Shown: positions 33,339-42,668 of the stretch, in pieces
Numbering within the stretch: the stretch's first letter is position 1
Layout of the letters: each line of letters opens with the position of its first letter
Assembly (NCBI GenBank): GCA_963765075.1
Contig: CAVXVA010000001.1
Coordinates: 372,001-436,000 of the forward strand
DNA: 64,000 nt
Direction: 5' to 3'
Origin: JAENVU01 sp963765075
Lineage (GTDB): Bacteria > Actinomycetota > Acidimicrobiia > IMCC26256 > JAENVU01
The notes under the pieces: model-generated
Seen by the model: the letters and a program-made list of their open reading frames with translations, nothing else
Database searches by the model: none
What the model was told of the DNA's origin: nothing
Made by a program: the position numbers and the translations under genes

Positions 33339-33476
33339 CGGTTCGAGCCTACGTCGAGCCCGTTCGCCGACCCGGCCGAAGGCGCCGATCTTCGCAAGAT
33401 CCCCACACCACTGGCGCGCAGCCCCGAAAGTCGGGCAATCTCGGTGAGTCCACGATCACGCCACGGAGGCTCGAAC

Positions 33477-35044
33477 GTGCAAGAACTCATCTACCACCGC
33501 CAGCTGATTCCGGCGATCGAGACCCACGCCGACACGATCGGGTTCGTCGACGCCCGGTACCAGGGCACCTTCGGCGACCACGCCGATCGAGTGTTTCGCC
33601 TCTGTCAGGCACTGCACGACCAGTTGGGCATCGGTCGCGGTGACCGGTTCGCCGTGATGGCGACCAACGGCCACGAGTACCTCGAGCTGTACCACGCGGC
33701 GTTCCTCGGCGGTGGGGTCATCAACCCGTTGAACCTGCGGCTGGCCGGCAAGGAACTCGACTACATCGTGCGAGATTCCGGGACCGAGGTCGTCTTCGTC
33801 GACACGATGTTCGCCCAGCTCTTCGCCAACGCCATGGCCGCCTCGGACGCACCCAGCCCGATTCGCCACGTCGTGCTCATCGGCGACGGCGACGTGCCCC
33901 ACACGATGGGCTACGAGGACCTCCTGGCCTCGGCCTCGCCCGTCACGCCCGACGAACCCGACGAGACCGACCCTGTGGTCCTGATGTACACCGGCGGGAC
34001 GACGGGCCTCCCCAAGGGCGTGCTGCTCGAGCACCGGGCCGAGATGCTGAACCTGTACCACGTCGCGATGAAGCTCACCTTCGATCCCGATGCGGTCTAC
34101 CTCCACCAGACGCCGATGTTTCACGCCGCGTCAATGGGCGGGATCCTCGGCACGCCCGCCGGTGGCGGGAAGAGCGTCTTCATGCCCCTGTTCGACCCTG
34201 CGGGCGCGATCGGCCTCGTCGAGGCCCATCAGGTCACCCAGACCGTCATGGTGCCGACGATGATCGCCATGGTGCTCAACCACCCCGAGTTCCGACCCGA
34301 GCGGCTCCAGACCCTCGAACTCCTCACCTATGGCGCGTCGCCGATGCCCAGCGCGGTGCTCGATCGATTGATCGAGTTGTACCCGAACCTCGAGATCTCC
34401 CAGGGGTACGGCATGACCGAGTGCTCAGCAGTACTCACGTGGCTGGACGCGGCGGATCACCGCATCGGTGGCGAGCGGCTCCGCTCCGCCGGGCGCCCCG
34501 TCCCGGGCGTCGTGCTCACGATCCGCGACGCGGAAGGCAACGCGCTCCCCGCGGCGAAACCGGTGAGGTCTGGGCCCGAGCCGGCAACTTCATGCGCGAG
34601 TACTGGCACAAGCCCGAGGCCACGGCCGAGGCGATGGCCGACGGGTGGTACCACACCGGCGACGCCGGGTATCTCGACGACGGGAACTATCTGTTCCTCG
34701 TCGACCGCGTCAAGGACATGATCGTTACCGGCGGCGAGAACGTGTACTCCGCTGAGGTCGAGAGTGCGATCTCGACACACCCTGCAGTCGAGCAGGTCGC
34801 GATCATCGGAATCCCGCACGACACGTGGGGCGAACAGGTCCACGCGATCGTGGTGCTGCGCGCCGGTGCGACGGCAACCGAAGAAGAACTCCGCGACCAC
34901 ACCCGTGAGTTGATCGCCGGCTACAAGGTGCCGAAGTCGTTCGAGTTCCGGGACACGCCGCTGCCGCTCTCCGGCGCGATGAAGGTCCTGAAGAAGGACC
35001 TGCGCGCCCCGTACTGGGAAGGCAAAGGCCGCAGCGTCAACTAG
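33477..35044 (+). CDS. Long-chain fatty-acid-CoA ligase-like AMP-forming enzyme, frameshifted
   Basis: An ANL-superfamily enzyme activating a carboxylic acid to its CoA ester. The N-terminal part has the P-loop LMYTGGTTGLPKGVLLEHR and YGMTECSAVL. The C-terminal part, in another frame, has DGWYHTGDAGYLDDG, VDRVKDMIVTGGENVY and the catalytic lysine region SGAMKVLKKDLR. The frames join at the C-run 34547-34550: one added C gives ALPRGETGEVWARAG, as expected. GGAGG lies 8 nt before the GTG start. About 522 residues if repaired. The substrate is unknown. Confidence 0.88.
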
Positions 35045-35045
35045 G

Positions 35046-35675
35046 TCAGGGCGACGGCGTTGGGTCGGTCGGCCCTGCATTTCGACGCGCGATCAGGGTC
35101 CCTTGGGGGCGTGACCCGGGTTCGCTGCGCGTGTGCAAATCGACGACGGTAAAACCTGCCTGCTCGACCGCCGCGGAAAGCACGTCCACGGGCCAGATGT
35201 ATGCGGTCGTCACCGCATGATCGAAGGCCCGCAGTTCCAGTCCCTCGAAGAAGCCGACCGCAAGACCGCCGCCGGGCCGAAGGCACCGCGCGAACTCCGC
35301 CAACGGAGCGCCGATCCGGTCCGGGGGTACGTGGATCAGCGAGAACCAGGCGAGCACTCCGCCCAGGCTCCCACTTTCGACCCCGAGATGATCCGCATCA
35401 CCGATCCGGTAGGCGACCCCGGGATGTGCGTGCCGTGCATGGTGGGCGAACTCCGGGACGGGATCGACACCCTCGACATCGAGACCTTGTTCGGCCAGGT
35501 AGTTCGCCCAGTGGCCGGGCCCACAGCCGACATCGATGATCCGCCCGTCGATCCCCCGCGCCCACGCGAGCACCTGTACCCGGTCGACTGCAGCCGCGGC
35601 TGAGATGCTTCCGAACAGGTCGATGTATTCCGCGGCCCGCGCCGCATAGGCCTCGGGAACCGGCGCGTCAGTCAC
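35046..35675 (-). CDS. Class I SAM-dependent methyltransferase
   Basis: The 209-residue Methyltransf_11-like protein has motif I GRIIDVGCGPGHWANYLAEQG, VEGVDPVPEFAHHARHAHPG, and GGVLAWFSLIHVPPDRI followed by CLRPGGGLAVGFFEG. The GTG start has TAGGAT 6 nt upstream, indicating leaderless expression. It is convergent with the acyl-CoA ligase, whose stop is 1 nt away. The substrate is unknown. Confidence 0.88.
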   Translation of the reverse strand: MTDAPVPEAYAARAAEYIDLFGSISAAAAVDRVQVLAWARGIDGRIIDVGCGPGHWANYLAEQGLDVEGVDPVPEFAHHARHAHPGVAYRIGDADHLGVESGSLGGVLAWFSLIHVPPDRIGAPLAEFARCLRPGGGLAVGFFEGLELRAFDHAVTTAYIWPVDVLSAAVEQAGFTVVDLHTRSEPGSRPQGTLIARRNAGPTDPTPSP

Positions 35676-35701
35676 GAACCGATCCTAGAGATCAGCGGGC
35701 C

Positions 35702-35850
35702 TCAGCCGAGCAGATATCCGTGCGGTCCGAGCGCGGGTGCTGGACCTCGATCCGGGCCGTACCGAGCCGTGCGCAATCCCATGGCGCTGACCGGGTTCTT
35801 CCAGACCGTTGCCGCCGGCATCATCACCGGCCAGGTCCGCTGCTGGATTC
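35702..35850 (-). pseudogene. Possible C-terminal remnant of a CoA-transferase-like gene
   Basis: A short minus-strand frame ending at 35702 reads WPVMMPAATVWKNPVSA followed by GPAPALGPHGYLL. This recalls the C-terminal PAPxLGxHxxEVL ending of CaiB/BaiF CoA-transferases. Nothing upstream restores a full gene. The similarity is weak and could be chance in GC-rich DNA. If this call is wrong, I see nothing else in the roughly 200 bp between the methyltransferase and the PIN gene. Confidence 0.22.
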
Positions 35851-35891
35851 CAACCTTTCGGCGCTGATCATCCGTCTCCTCGTGGCGCGCA

Positions 35892-36266
35892 TCACGGCCA
35901 GGCGAAGACCGGCGGGCGACCATCGGGCAGCGCGGCGACGATGGCCTCTATATCGGTCACATCCCCCGTAAGGATCGGAAGTTGGAGCCGCACTGCCGTG
36001 CTCACGAGATGCGCGTCGACGACATCGGAAGTCCGCGAACGAGCGAGCAGGGCACCCACGACCGCGCCGTCGTCCAGCGGACGTACGACCACCGCGTCGA
36101 GGAACCGGGACAAGCGCGCCTGCCGGGCCCCACTTCGCCAAACCTGGGCAACCACGGGATGTGTCGTCGCCAGTGGCGTGGAGTGACGCTGCGCAGCTGC
36201 CAGGAACACCTGAGCCGAACGCTCGCCGCGGTCAACCGAGATCAGAAATCCGGCATCAAGTATCAA
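35892..36266 (-). CDS. PIN-domain ribonuclease, VapC-like toxin
   Basis: A 124-residue PIN protein. Acidic residues expected in the active site are Asp4 (ILDAGF) and the Asp residues in TSDVVDAH and LTGDVTD. The usual second-strand Glu is replaced by Gln in VVAQVWRSGARQARL, as I recall for a group of actinobacterial PIN proteins. The TTG start overlaps the antitoxin gene by 11 nt, a translational-coupling layout. VapC enzymes cut specific tRNA or rRNA; the target here is unknown. Confidence 0.82.
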   Translation of the reverse strand: MILDAGFLISVDRGERSAQVFLAAAQRHSTPLATTHPVVAQVWRSGARQARLSRFLDAVVVRPLDDGAVVGALLARSRTSDVVDAHLVSTAVRLQLPILTGDVTDIEAIVAALPDGRPPVFAWP

Positions 36267-36489
36267 GGTGGAAGCGCTCGCTCACCGCGGTGATCTCGCC
36301 GTCGCCGACCGGAGCGGATTCGCGTTCCCAGTCGGCAAGGAGTTCGGCGAGCGATGCTCGACGCTGGGTTTCGGTGGCGAGGAGGCGCAGGCCGGCTCGA
36401 AGTGCAGCCGAACGCCCGCCGTGGGCCGCGGCAAGCTCGTCGAGAGTCTGCTCTTCTTCGGGATCGAGCCGAACGGTCGTCGTGGCCAT
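36256..36489 (-). CDS. Ribbon-helix-helix antitoxin, VapB-like
   Basis: A 77-residue protein with an N-terminal ribbon-helix-helix DNA-binding segment (TTVRLDPEEEQTLDELAAAHG, then RSAALRAGLRLL). The C-terminal tail would wrap the PIN toxin. The ATG at 36489 is preferred over an upstream TTG because TACATT lies 7 nt before it. A perfect palindrome with 8-bp arms covers that promoter, so autorepression is likely. Confidence 0.82.
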   Translation of the reverse strand: MATTTVRLDPEEEQTLDELAAAHGGRSAALRAGLRLLATETQRRASLAELLADWERESAPVGDGEITAVSERFHLDT

Positions 36490-36496
36490 CGGACTC

Positions 36497-36518
36497 AATG
36501 TAGCACAATCGTGCTACA
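36497..36518 (-). promoter_or_regulatory. VapBC-like promoter and operator palindrome
   Basis: The arms TGTAGCAC and GTGCTACA pair perfectly around AATC (36499-36518). The -10 TACATT (36502-36497, minus strand) overlaps the left arm and ends 7 nt before the antitoxin ATG. This is the expected place for a VapB-VapC repressor complex to bind. Confidence 0.75.
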
Positions 36519-36528
36519 CCCGCGCTAG

Positions 36529-37728
36529 CTACAGGCTACGGATGTCGAGGTAGATCGCCGACAGGCCGAACATCAGGATCACGGCGACGACCACCGCCAT
36601 GACCGGCAAGAGCTTCTGGTAATCCGCGCGCACCCGCCTGCCGCGCACCTTCGAGGCGATGCCCTCGTAGATCGCCACGGCCGCGTGGCCGCCGTCGAGG
36701 GGCGGCAACGGCAACAGGTTGAAGAGCGCGACGAACACGTTGATCGCGGCGAGCAACCCGAGCAGGACCCACCAGTTCCCGCCGATGATGTCGCCACCAT
36801 CGGCCACGATGCCCACCACCGAACGGGGTCGCTCCTGGGCCGAGAATCCGCCCTTCGAGTTGGTCACGGTCTTGCCGTACCGCTCCAGACCGCTGGCCGA
36901 GAACACCTTGCCGAGCGCACCGACCGTGTCACCGACGCCCCGACCGAAGGTCGTGAACGTCTGGGGCACCGCCGCGATCGGGTTGACCCGATCGGCAATG
37001 AGGGTCGAGCTCACTCCGACCCGAGCCGCGCCGTCGATCATCTTCGGCGTCGCCCGGAGCGTCTGACGGTTTCCGTCACGCTCGATCTCGATGGTGATCT
37101 CGTTCCCGGCGTTCGGACGTACATAGGTGCCGACCTGTTCCCAGGTCGTGATCTCGTTCCCGTCGATCGCAAGCACCCGGTCGCCGGGCTGAATCCCGGC
37201 GGCCGCCGCGGGCGAGTTCTTCGAGACTTGGTCGACGGTGGTGGACAGCTTTTCCGGACCGTGGAACACGAGCAGTGAGTAGACCAACACCAACGCGATC
37301 AGCAGGTTCACGATGATGCCGGCGAGGACCGTGACGAGTCGCTTGCCGGTGCCGGCCTGGCGGTAGGTGCGGGCTTCATCCGCGGGGTCGACCTCTTCGA
37401 GGTTGGTCATCCCGATGATGCGCACATATCCGCCCGCCGGGATCGCTTTGATGCCGTACTCGGTCTCACCGCGGCGGAACGACCAGATCCGGGGGCCGAA
37501 TCCCAGGAAGAACTCGGTGACCTTCATCCCCGACTTCTTCGCGGCGATGTAGTGGCCCCACTCGTGCAACATGATCGTCATCACGAGACCCAGGATGATC
37601 GCGACGGTGACTGCCAGCGACGGCCGGGCGATGACCAACCCGATCACGGCGAGCATGACCAGCCCGATTCCCACGATGGCCTTGCGCGTCTCCACCGGTG
37701 GGGCATCGTCGCCCAGGGGGTCTCTCAC
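36529..37728 (-). CDS. rseP: Site-2 membrane metalloprotease (RseP/Rip1 family)
   Basis: Intramembrane zinc protease that cleaves membrane-bound anti-sigma factors. The 399-residue protein has the zinc motif HEWGH at 55-59 in the second hydrophobic segment. A PDZ domain follows at about 165-245 (VSKNSPAAAAGIQPGDRVLAIDG). The third zinc ligand lies in NLLPLPPLDGGH, and further membrane helices are at the C-terminus. The GTG start overlaps the dxr stop as GTGA. The dxr-rseP-ispG order is standard in actinobacteria, but ispG is displaced here. Confidence 0.95.
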   Translation of the reverse strand: MRDPLGDDAPPVETRKAIVGIGLVMLAVIGLVIARPSLAVTVAIILGLVMTIMLHEWGHYIAAKKSGMKVTEFFLGFGPRIWSFRRGETEYGIKAIPAGGYVRIIGMTNLEEVDPADEARTYRQAGTGKRLVTVLAGIIVNLLIALVLVYSLLVFHGPEKLSTTVDQVSKNSPAAAAGIQPGDRVLAIDGNEITTWEQVGTYVRPNAGNEITIEIERDGNRQTLRATPKMIDGAARVGVSSTLIADRVNPIAAVPQTFTTFGRGVGDTVGALGKVFSASGLERYGKTVTNSKGGFSAQERPRSVVGIVADGGDIIGGNWWVLLGLLAAINVFVALFNLLPLPPLDGGHAAVAIYEGIASKVRGRRVRADYQKLLPVMAVVVAVILMFGLSAIYLDIRSL

Positions 37729-38843
37729 GCCGCGTCTCGCTTCCTGATCGCTTCGGCCGCGCGGTCGCGCGCGACTCGGTCGGCTTCCAGAACGTCAGGA
37801 ACATCATCGACGTTCCCGGTCCCGTGCTGGAGTACCGCATCGACGATTTCGGCGATGCCCAGCCAGGGGATCACCCCGGCCAGGAACGCCTCCACCGCTA
37901 CTTCATTGGCGCCTGACAGTGTCGCGGGCGCCCCGCCACCGGACCGGCCGGCCGCATAGGCCAGGCTCAGACACGGGAACGCCTCGACATCGGGCGGCTC
38001 GAAGGTGAGCGTGCCGAGGGTGTTCCAGTCGACCGGACCGAACGCCTGATCGAGCCGCGCCGGCGCGCCCAGCGCCAGCCCGATCGGTAGGCGCATGTCG
38101 GGCATCGAAAGCTGGGCGATCGTGGCCCCATCGCAGAACGTGACCATGCCGTGCACCACCGATTGGGGATGGACCACGACCTCGATCTGATCGAACCCGA
38201 CCCCGAACAGCTCGTGAGCCTCGATCACCTCCAGACCCTTGTTCATCAGGGTCGAGGAGTCGATCGTGATCTTCGGTCCCATCGACCACGTGGGATGAGC
38301 GAGCGCGTCCTCGATTCCCACGGTCTCCAGCTCGGCTCGGGTGCGGCCCCGGAAGGGGCCACCGCTCGCCGTCAACACGATCGAAGCGACTTCGCTCGTG
38401 GTCCCCGACCGCAGGGCCTGGTAGATCGCCGAATGCTCGGAGTCGACCGGCACAATCTCGCCGCCGCCCGCGTCGCGCACGGCGTTGACCACCGGACCAC
38501 CCGCGATCAGGCTCTCCTTGTTCGCGAGCGCCAAGCGCTTCCCGGCTTTCAGGGTCGCGACGGTGGCCGGCAGCCCCGCGAAGCCGACGACTGCGTTGAG
38601 GACCACGTCGGCATCGTCGAGACTCGCGAGTTCGGTCAGGACGCCAGGATCATCACCGGCCAGGCGAGCTCGATCGGCCGGAACGTCGAACTCGTGGGCC
38701 TGGGCGGCCAACGCCTCGGCGTTGCGGCCGGTCGCCAGCGCCACGACCTCGTACTCGTCCCGATGCGCCCGGATGACGTCGAGGGCCTGGGTCCCGATGG
38801 ACCCGGTCGAACCCAGCAGGACGACCCGCTGCCGTTCGCTCAA
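37725..38843 (-). CDS. dxr: 1-deoxy-D-xylulose 5-phosphate reductoisomerase
   Basis: NADPH-dependent second enzyme of the MEP isoprenoid pathway. The 372 residues show the nucleotide motif LLGSTGSIGTQALDVI, LANKESLIAGG, PVDSEHSAIYQAL, the metal and substrate region TASGGPFRGR, and KITIDSSTLMNKGLEVIEAHELF. The start is TTG overlapping the cdsA stop as TTGA, so translation is probably coupled to cdsA. The stop overlaps rseP. Confidence 0.96.
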   Translation of the reverse strand: MSERQRVVLLGSTGSIGTQALDVIRAHRDEYEVVALATGRNAEALAAQAHEFDVPADRARLAGDDPGVLTELASLDDADVVLNAVVGFAGLPATVATLKAGKRLALANKESLIAGGPVVNAVRDAGGGEIVPVDSEHSAIYQALRSGTTSEVASIVLTASGGPFRGRTRAELETVGIEDALAHPTWSMGPKITIDSSTLMNKGLEVIEAHELFGVGFDQIEVVVHPQSVVHGMVTFCDGATIAQLSMPDMRLPIGLALGAPARLDQAFGPVDWNTLGTLTFEPPDVEAFPCLSLAYAAGRSGGGAPATLSGANEVAVEAFLAGVIPWLGIAEIVDAVLQHGTGNVDDVPDVLEADRVARDRAAEAIRKRDAA

Positions 38844-40429
38844 CCGATCTTCAACGCCCGGGCAAGGAAATAGACCGCGGGCAGGCAGAAGAGAATCGCG
38901 TCGAAGCGGTCGAGGACCCCACCGTGGCCGGGCAGGATCGCCCCGAAATCCTTGATGCCGAGGTCGCGCTTGAGCATCGACTCGGCGAGGTCGCCGAGCG
39001 GAGCCATCACCGCGACGGTGAGGCCCAACGCGAACGCGTCGCCGAGGTCTCCCCACGGATGAATCTGCTTGACGATGAGCACCGCGGTGATGATCGCGCC
39101 CGCCGCGCCACCGATGAGTCCTTCGACCGTCTTGTTCGGTGAGATCGCCGGCGCGAGGCGGGTCTTGCCGAACTGCGAACCGACGAAGTAGCCGAAGATG
39201 TCGTACGCGATGACCGGAATTGCCACCCCGAAGAGGAGCCCGACGCCGTTCTCGGACGTGAGCAGGAGCCCGGCGAACGCGCCCAAACCGCCGGTGTACA
39301 TGAAGCCGCCGACGGTGACCGCCACGTTGACCATGGGTCGGGTGTGGACGACTTCGAACACGAACCACAACAGGGTGAAGATCATCACCAACGCCATGGT
39401 GAAGGGGAACGCGAACTCGCCCCGGTTATAGGCAAGTGGCACGATCGTGACGGCGCCGAGCAGCGCGATCAGTGTGGCCGGACGGAATCCGCGCGTGTGG
39501 AGCGCCTGGAACATCTCGAAGGTGCACAGCCCGATGATGACGGTGGCCAACACCATCGAAGCGGCCCGGCCCGCCGAGAGACAGACCAAGGCGAGCACGG
39601 CCATGCCGACGCCGGTCACGATCCGAATCATCATGTCGGGGCGTTCCGGGCCGAGATCCAGCAGATCGGGCTCGTCACCATTTCTCGGTCGGGTCGCCGC
39701 CGCCGTGGCGCTCGGGCGGGGCCGGGGTGACGGCGTGGAACGAACCCGTCGCGCCGCAACCGCCCGGTCGAACGCCACGTCGTCGTCCTCGGGCGGACTC
39801 GCCAGCGCGCTCAGGTCGAGGTCGTCGTCGGCCGCGGGGGCGAACGCATCGAAGCTGTCGAGTTCCTCGTCGGTCCAACCGGCGGTCGCTCCGGTGCGGA
39901 ATCGCATACTCGCGCCCGACTCGGCGAGATCATCCGATCCGGCGATGATCGGCACCTCGCCCGTCGCCGGTTCGGTCCAGTGCGGCAACTCGGTCGGCGC
40001 GACGACCGAGATGGTCTCGACCTCGTCATCGTCGGCTTCGCCGACCAGGACGGCCTCATCCTCATCCTCATCGTCGACGTCATCGTCACGAACGGCCAAG
40101 GTCTCGAGGTCGCGCGTGGCGTTCGGATCCCAGGGCTCGTCGTCGCCGAGTTCGAGGACGGGGTGTTCGGCCGTGGGCGCCTCGTCGTCGTCCGCCGCGT
40201 CGCGACTGGCAGCAGTGGGCGACGAGTCGCGGAGCCCGCTCACATCGGCTCGTTCCGGAACGTCGCCGAACCGGGGCGCGTCGTCACCGAGCCGCCCGGC
40301 GGCCGCGCCCGACTCGATCACGGCTTGGGCCTCTTCGGCGCCGATGATGCGCACACCTTCGCCCGCGCGAGACGGTGGTGTCGCCCTCGGCACTGGAATC
40401 TGATTGTCTTCGTCGTGACGGTCGGTCAC
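38840..40429 (-). CDS. cdsA: Phosphatidate cytidylyltransferase with long acidic N-terminal extension
   Basis: Makes CDP-diacylglycerol for phospholipid synthesis. Of 529 residues, only about 266-529 form the multi-spanning enzyme, which ends in the family signature MAPLGDLAESMLKRDLGIKD and ILPGHGGVLDRFD. The first 260 residues are predicted disordered and strongly acidic, with runs such as DDDVDDEDEDEAVLVGEADD. No recognised domain lies there. The start is GTG with a G-rich upstream stretch, and a TAGGGT element 36 nt further up is a likely -10. dxr is coupled downstream. Confidence 0.93.
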   Translation of the reverse strand: MTDRHDEDNQIPVPRATPPSRAGEGVRIIGAEEAQAVIESGAAAGRLGDDAPRFGDVPERADVSGLRDSSPTAASRDAADDDEAPTAEHPVLELGDDEPWDPNATRDLETLAVRDDDVDDEDEDEAVLVGEADDDEVETISVVAPTELPHWTEPATGEVPIIAGSDDLAESGASMRFRTGATAGWTDEELDSFDAFAPAADDDLDLSALASPPEDDDVAFDRAVAARRVRSTPSPRPRPSATAAATRPRNGDEPDLLDLGPERPDMMIRIVTGVGMAVLALVCLSAGRAASMVLATVIIGLCTFEMFQALHTRGFRPATLIALLGAVTIVPLAYNRGEFAFPFTMALVMIFTLLWFVFEVVHTRPMVNVAVTVGGFMYTGGLGAFAGLLLTSENGVGLLFGVAIPVIAYDIFGYFVGSQFGKTRLAPAISPNKTVEGLIGGAAGAIITAVLIVKQIHPWGDLGDAFALGLTVAVMAPLGDLAESMLKRDLGIKDFGAILPGHGGVLDRFDAILFCLPAVYFLARALKIG

Positions 40430-40519
40430 GGCAATACCCCCCGTGGCGCACGAAGAACCTCGCGCACCCTAGACCCGATGGTCCCGTTGATCCCGTACCT
40501 CGCGGTCCGGGCGCCCCGT

Positions 40520-41083
40520 TCAGACCTCCAAGAGCTCATGTTCCTTGTGCCCCAAGAGTTGGTCGACCTCGCTGACGACCTCGTGGGTCGCCTTCTCGAG
40601 GTCTTTTTCCACCCGCTCCAGCTCGTCGCGAGAGATCTCGCTGTTCTTCTCGAGCGCCTCGAGTTCCTGGCGGGCGTGCCGCCGCAGGTTCCGGATCGCG
40701 ACCCGGCTGTCTTCGGCCTGACCCTTGACCACCTTCACCAGATCCTTGCGACGCTCCTGGGTCAGCTCCGGGAACACCAGGCGGATGATCTGACCGTCGT
40801 TACTCGGGTTGATACCGAGATCGCTCTGTTGCAGCGCCTTCTCGATCGCCCCGAGCGATCCCCGGTCGTAGGGCGACACCACCAGCACGCGTGCCTCGGG
40901 GACGCTGAACCCGGCGAGCTGCTGGAGCGGGACTTCGCTGCCGTAGTAATCGACCCGAATCTTCTCGACCAGCGCCGGTGTCGCCCGCCCGGTCCGCACG
41001 CTCGAGAACTCGCTCTTCAGGTGGTCGATGGCCTTGGCCATCTTGTCCCGGCAGTCGGCGATGATTTCCGGTGGCGTCGCCAT
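40520..41083 (-). CDS. frr: Ribosome recycling factor
   Basis: Splits post-termination ribosomes with EF-G. The 187-residue protein has the triple-helix and beta domain pattern, with FSSVRTGRATPALVEKIRVDYYG, GINPSNDGQIIRLVFPELTQERRKDL and VRNLRRHA-like VAIRNLRRHA. Complete length. It starts 1 nt after the pyrH stop, in the rpsB-tsf-pyrH-frr cluster. Confidence 0.97.
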   Translation of the reverse strand: MATPPEIIADCRDKMAKAIDHLKSEFSSVRTGRATPALVEKIRVDYYGSEVPLQQLAGFSVPEARVLVVSPYDRGSLGAIEKALQQSDLGINPSNDGQIIRLVFPELTQERRKDLVKVVKGQAEDSRVAIRNLRRHARQELEALEKNSEISRDELERVEKDLEKATHEVVSEVDQLLGHKEHELLEV

Positions 41084-41084
41084 C

Positions 41085-41819
41085 TCAGGTCTCCTTCGAA
41101 CTCACGAGGGTGCCGATCGGTTCCCCGGTGAGCGCACGACGGATGTTTCCCGGCGTCGACACGTCGAACACGATGATCGGCAACTCGTTGTCCATGCAGA
41201 ACGTGATCGCCGTGGAGTCCATCACCTTCAGACCCCGGTTGATCACCTCGAAGTGGGTGACCTCGTCCAGCTTCACGGCGGTGGGATCGAGGCGCGGGTC
41301 GGCGGTGTAGACGCCGTCGACCCCGGAATGGGTGCCCTTCAGGACGGCGTCGGCGCCCATCTCGGCGCCGCGCAGCGCCGCGGTCGTGTCGGTCGTGAAA
41401 TAGGGGTTGCCCGTACCCGCCGCGAACACGACGATGCGCCCCTTCTCCAGGTGACGGATCGCCCGGAGCGGGATGTAGGGCTCGGCGACCTTGGCCATCG
41501 TGATCGCAGTCTGTACGCGGGTGGGCTGGCCCACGCCTTCGAGCGCGTCCTGCAACGCCAGCGCGTTGATGACCGTGGCGAGCATGCCCATGTAATCGGC
41601 CCGGGCCCGGTCCATACCCCGGGTCTTGCCGGCGATCCCCCGGAAGATGTTCCCGCCGCCGACGACGATCGCGATCTCCAACTCGAGATCGCGGCGGGCG
41701 TCGGCGATCTCGGTCGCGATGCGTTCGACAATCGCCGCATCGATCCCGAAGCCGATGTCCTCGGCGAAGGATTCACCCGAGAGCTTCAACACCACCCGGC
41801 GGAAGCGACTCCCCGCCAT
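41085..41819 (-). CDS. pyrH: UMP kinase
   Basis: Phosphorylates UMP to UDP with ATP. This is the bacterial amino-acid-kinase-fold type of 244 residues, with VVLKLSGESFAEDIGFGID, the nucleotide loop VVGGGNIFRG, DYMGMLATVINALALQDALE, and the base-binding TTDTTAALRGAEMGADAVLKGT. It lies 3 nt downstream of tsf and 1 nt upstream of frr. Confidence 0.97.
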   Translation of the reverse strand: MAGSRFRRVVLKLSGESFAEDIGFGIDAAIVERIATEIADARRDLELEIAIVVGGGNIFRGIAGKTRGMDRARADYMGMLATVINALALQDALEGVGQPTRVQTAITMAKVAEPYIPLRAIRHLEKGRIVVFAAGTGNPYFTTDTTAALRGAEMGADAVLKGTHSGVDGVYTADPRLDPTAVKLDEVTHFEVINRGLKVMDSTAITFCMDNELPIIVFDVSTPGNIRRALTGEPIGTLVSSKET

Positions 41820-41822
41820 GGA

Positions 41823-42668
41823 TCAGTCCTCACCGACCTTGATACGGGTGAACTGCTTGACCGTCACGCCGGATCCCAGCCCGTCGACCAACTTCGCGAT
41901 CGTGGTCTTTGGTTCCTTGACGAATCCCTGCTCGAGCAGGCAGTAGTCCTTGTAGAAGCCGTTGAGCCGGCCGGTGACGATCTTCTCGATCACGTCGTCG
42001 GGCTTGCCCTCGTTGCGGGTGAGCTCGGTCAGGACTTCGCGCTCCTTCTCGAGCGCGTCGGCCGGAACGTCGTCCTTGCTCACGTAGCGGGGGGCGGCGC
42101 TGGCGATGTGCAGCGCGATGTCGTGCGCCACCTCGCGAGCCTTGGCGTTGTCGGCGCTGACGCCCGCGAGTTCCACCAGCACACCGATCGTGCCCCGGTC
42201 GTTCTGGATGTGCTTGTAACCGTCGAGCACGCCGGTCGAGGACTCATACCGGGCCACGCGGCCGAGTTCGATCCGCTCGCCGAGCGTCGAGCCCATCTGG
42301 GTGATGGTCTCGCCGACGGTCGAACCGGCATACGCCTGACCGGCGAGGTCGGCATCACCGTCGCGCGCCACCTGGACCGCCAACGCCGTGACGAAATCCT
42401 TGAAGTCGGAACCCTTGGCTACAAAATCGGTCTCGCAGTTGAGTTCGACCACCGCGGCAACCCCGCCGTCGACGACGACCTCGATCGCGCCCTGATCGGC
42501 AGCCCGACCTTCACGCTTCGCGGCGCCGGACAAACCCTTCTTCCGCAGCCAGTCCTTGGCCGCTTCGATGTCACCGCTCGTTTCGACGAGTGCCTTCTTG
42601 CAGTCCATCATGCCGGCGCCGGTGAGTTTCCGGAGCTGCGCGACGTCCTTGGCGGCAATATCAGCCAT
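41823..42668 (-). CDS. tsf: Elongation factor Ts
   Basis: Guanine-nucleotide exchange factor for EF-Tu. The 281 residues start ADIAAKDVAQLRKLTGAGMMDCKKAL and have the family motif ELNCETDFVAKGSDF. A dimerisation-type C-terminal region ends QGFVKEPKTTIAKLV. The ATG at 42668 overlaps the end of rpsB by 8 nt. Confidence 0.97.
   Translation of the reverse strand: MADIAAKDVAQLRKLTGAGMMDCKKALVETSGDIEAAKDWLRKKGLSGAAKREGRAADQGAIEVVVDGGVAAVVELNCETDFVAKGSDFKDFVTALAVQVARDGDADLAGQAYAGSTVGETITQMGSTLGERIELGRVARYESSTGVLDGYKHIQNDRGTIGVLVELAGVSADNAKAREVAHDIALHIASAAPRYVSKDDVPADALEKEREVLTELTRNEGKPDDVIEKIVTGRLNGFYKDYCLLEQGFVKEPKTTIAKLVDGLGSGVTVKQFTRIKVGED

Noticed and set aside
34540..34556. Phase variation at the C-run of the acyl-CoA ligase and at similar short runs in proS and comM
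   Set aside because: The runs are only 4-6 nt, too short for efficient slippage, and similar breaks hit genes that must stay on.
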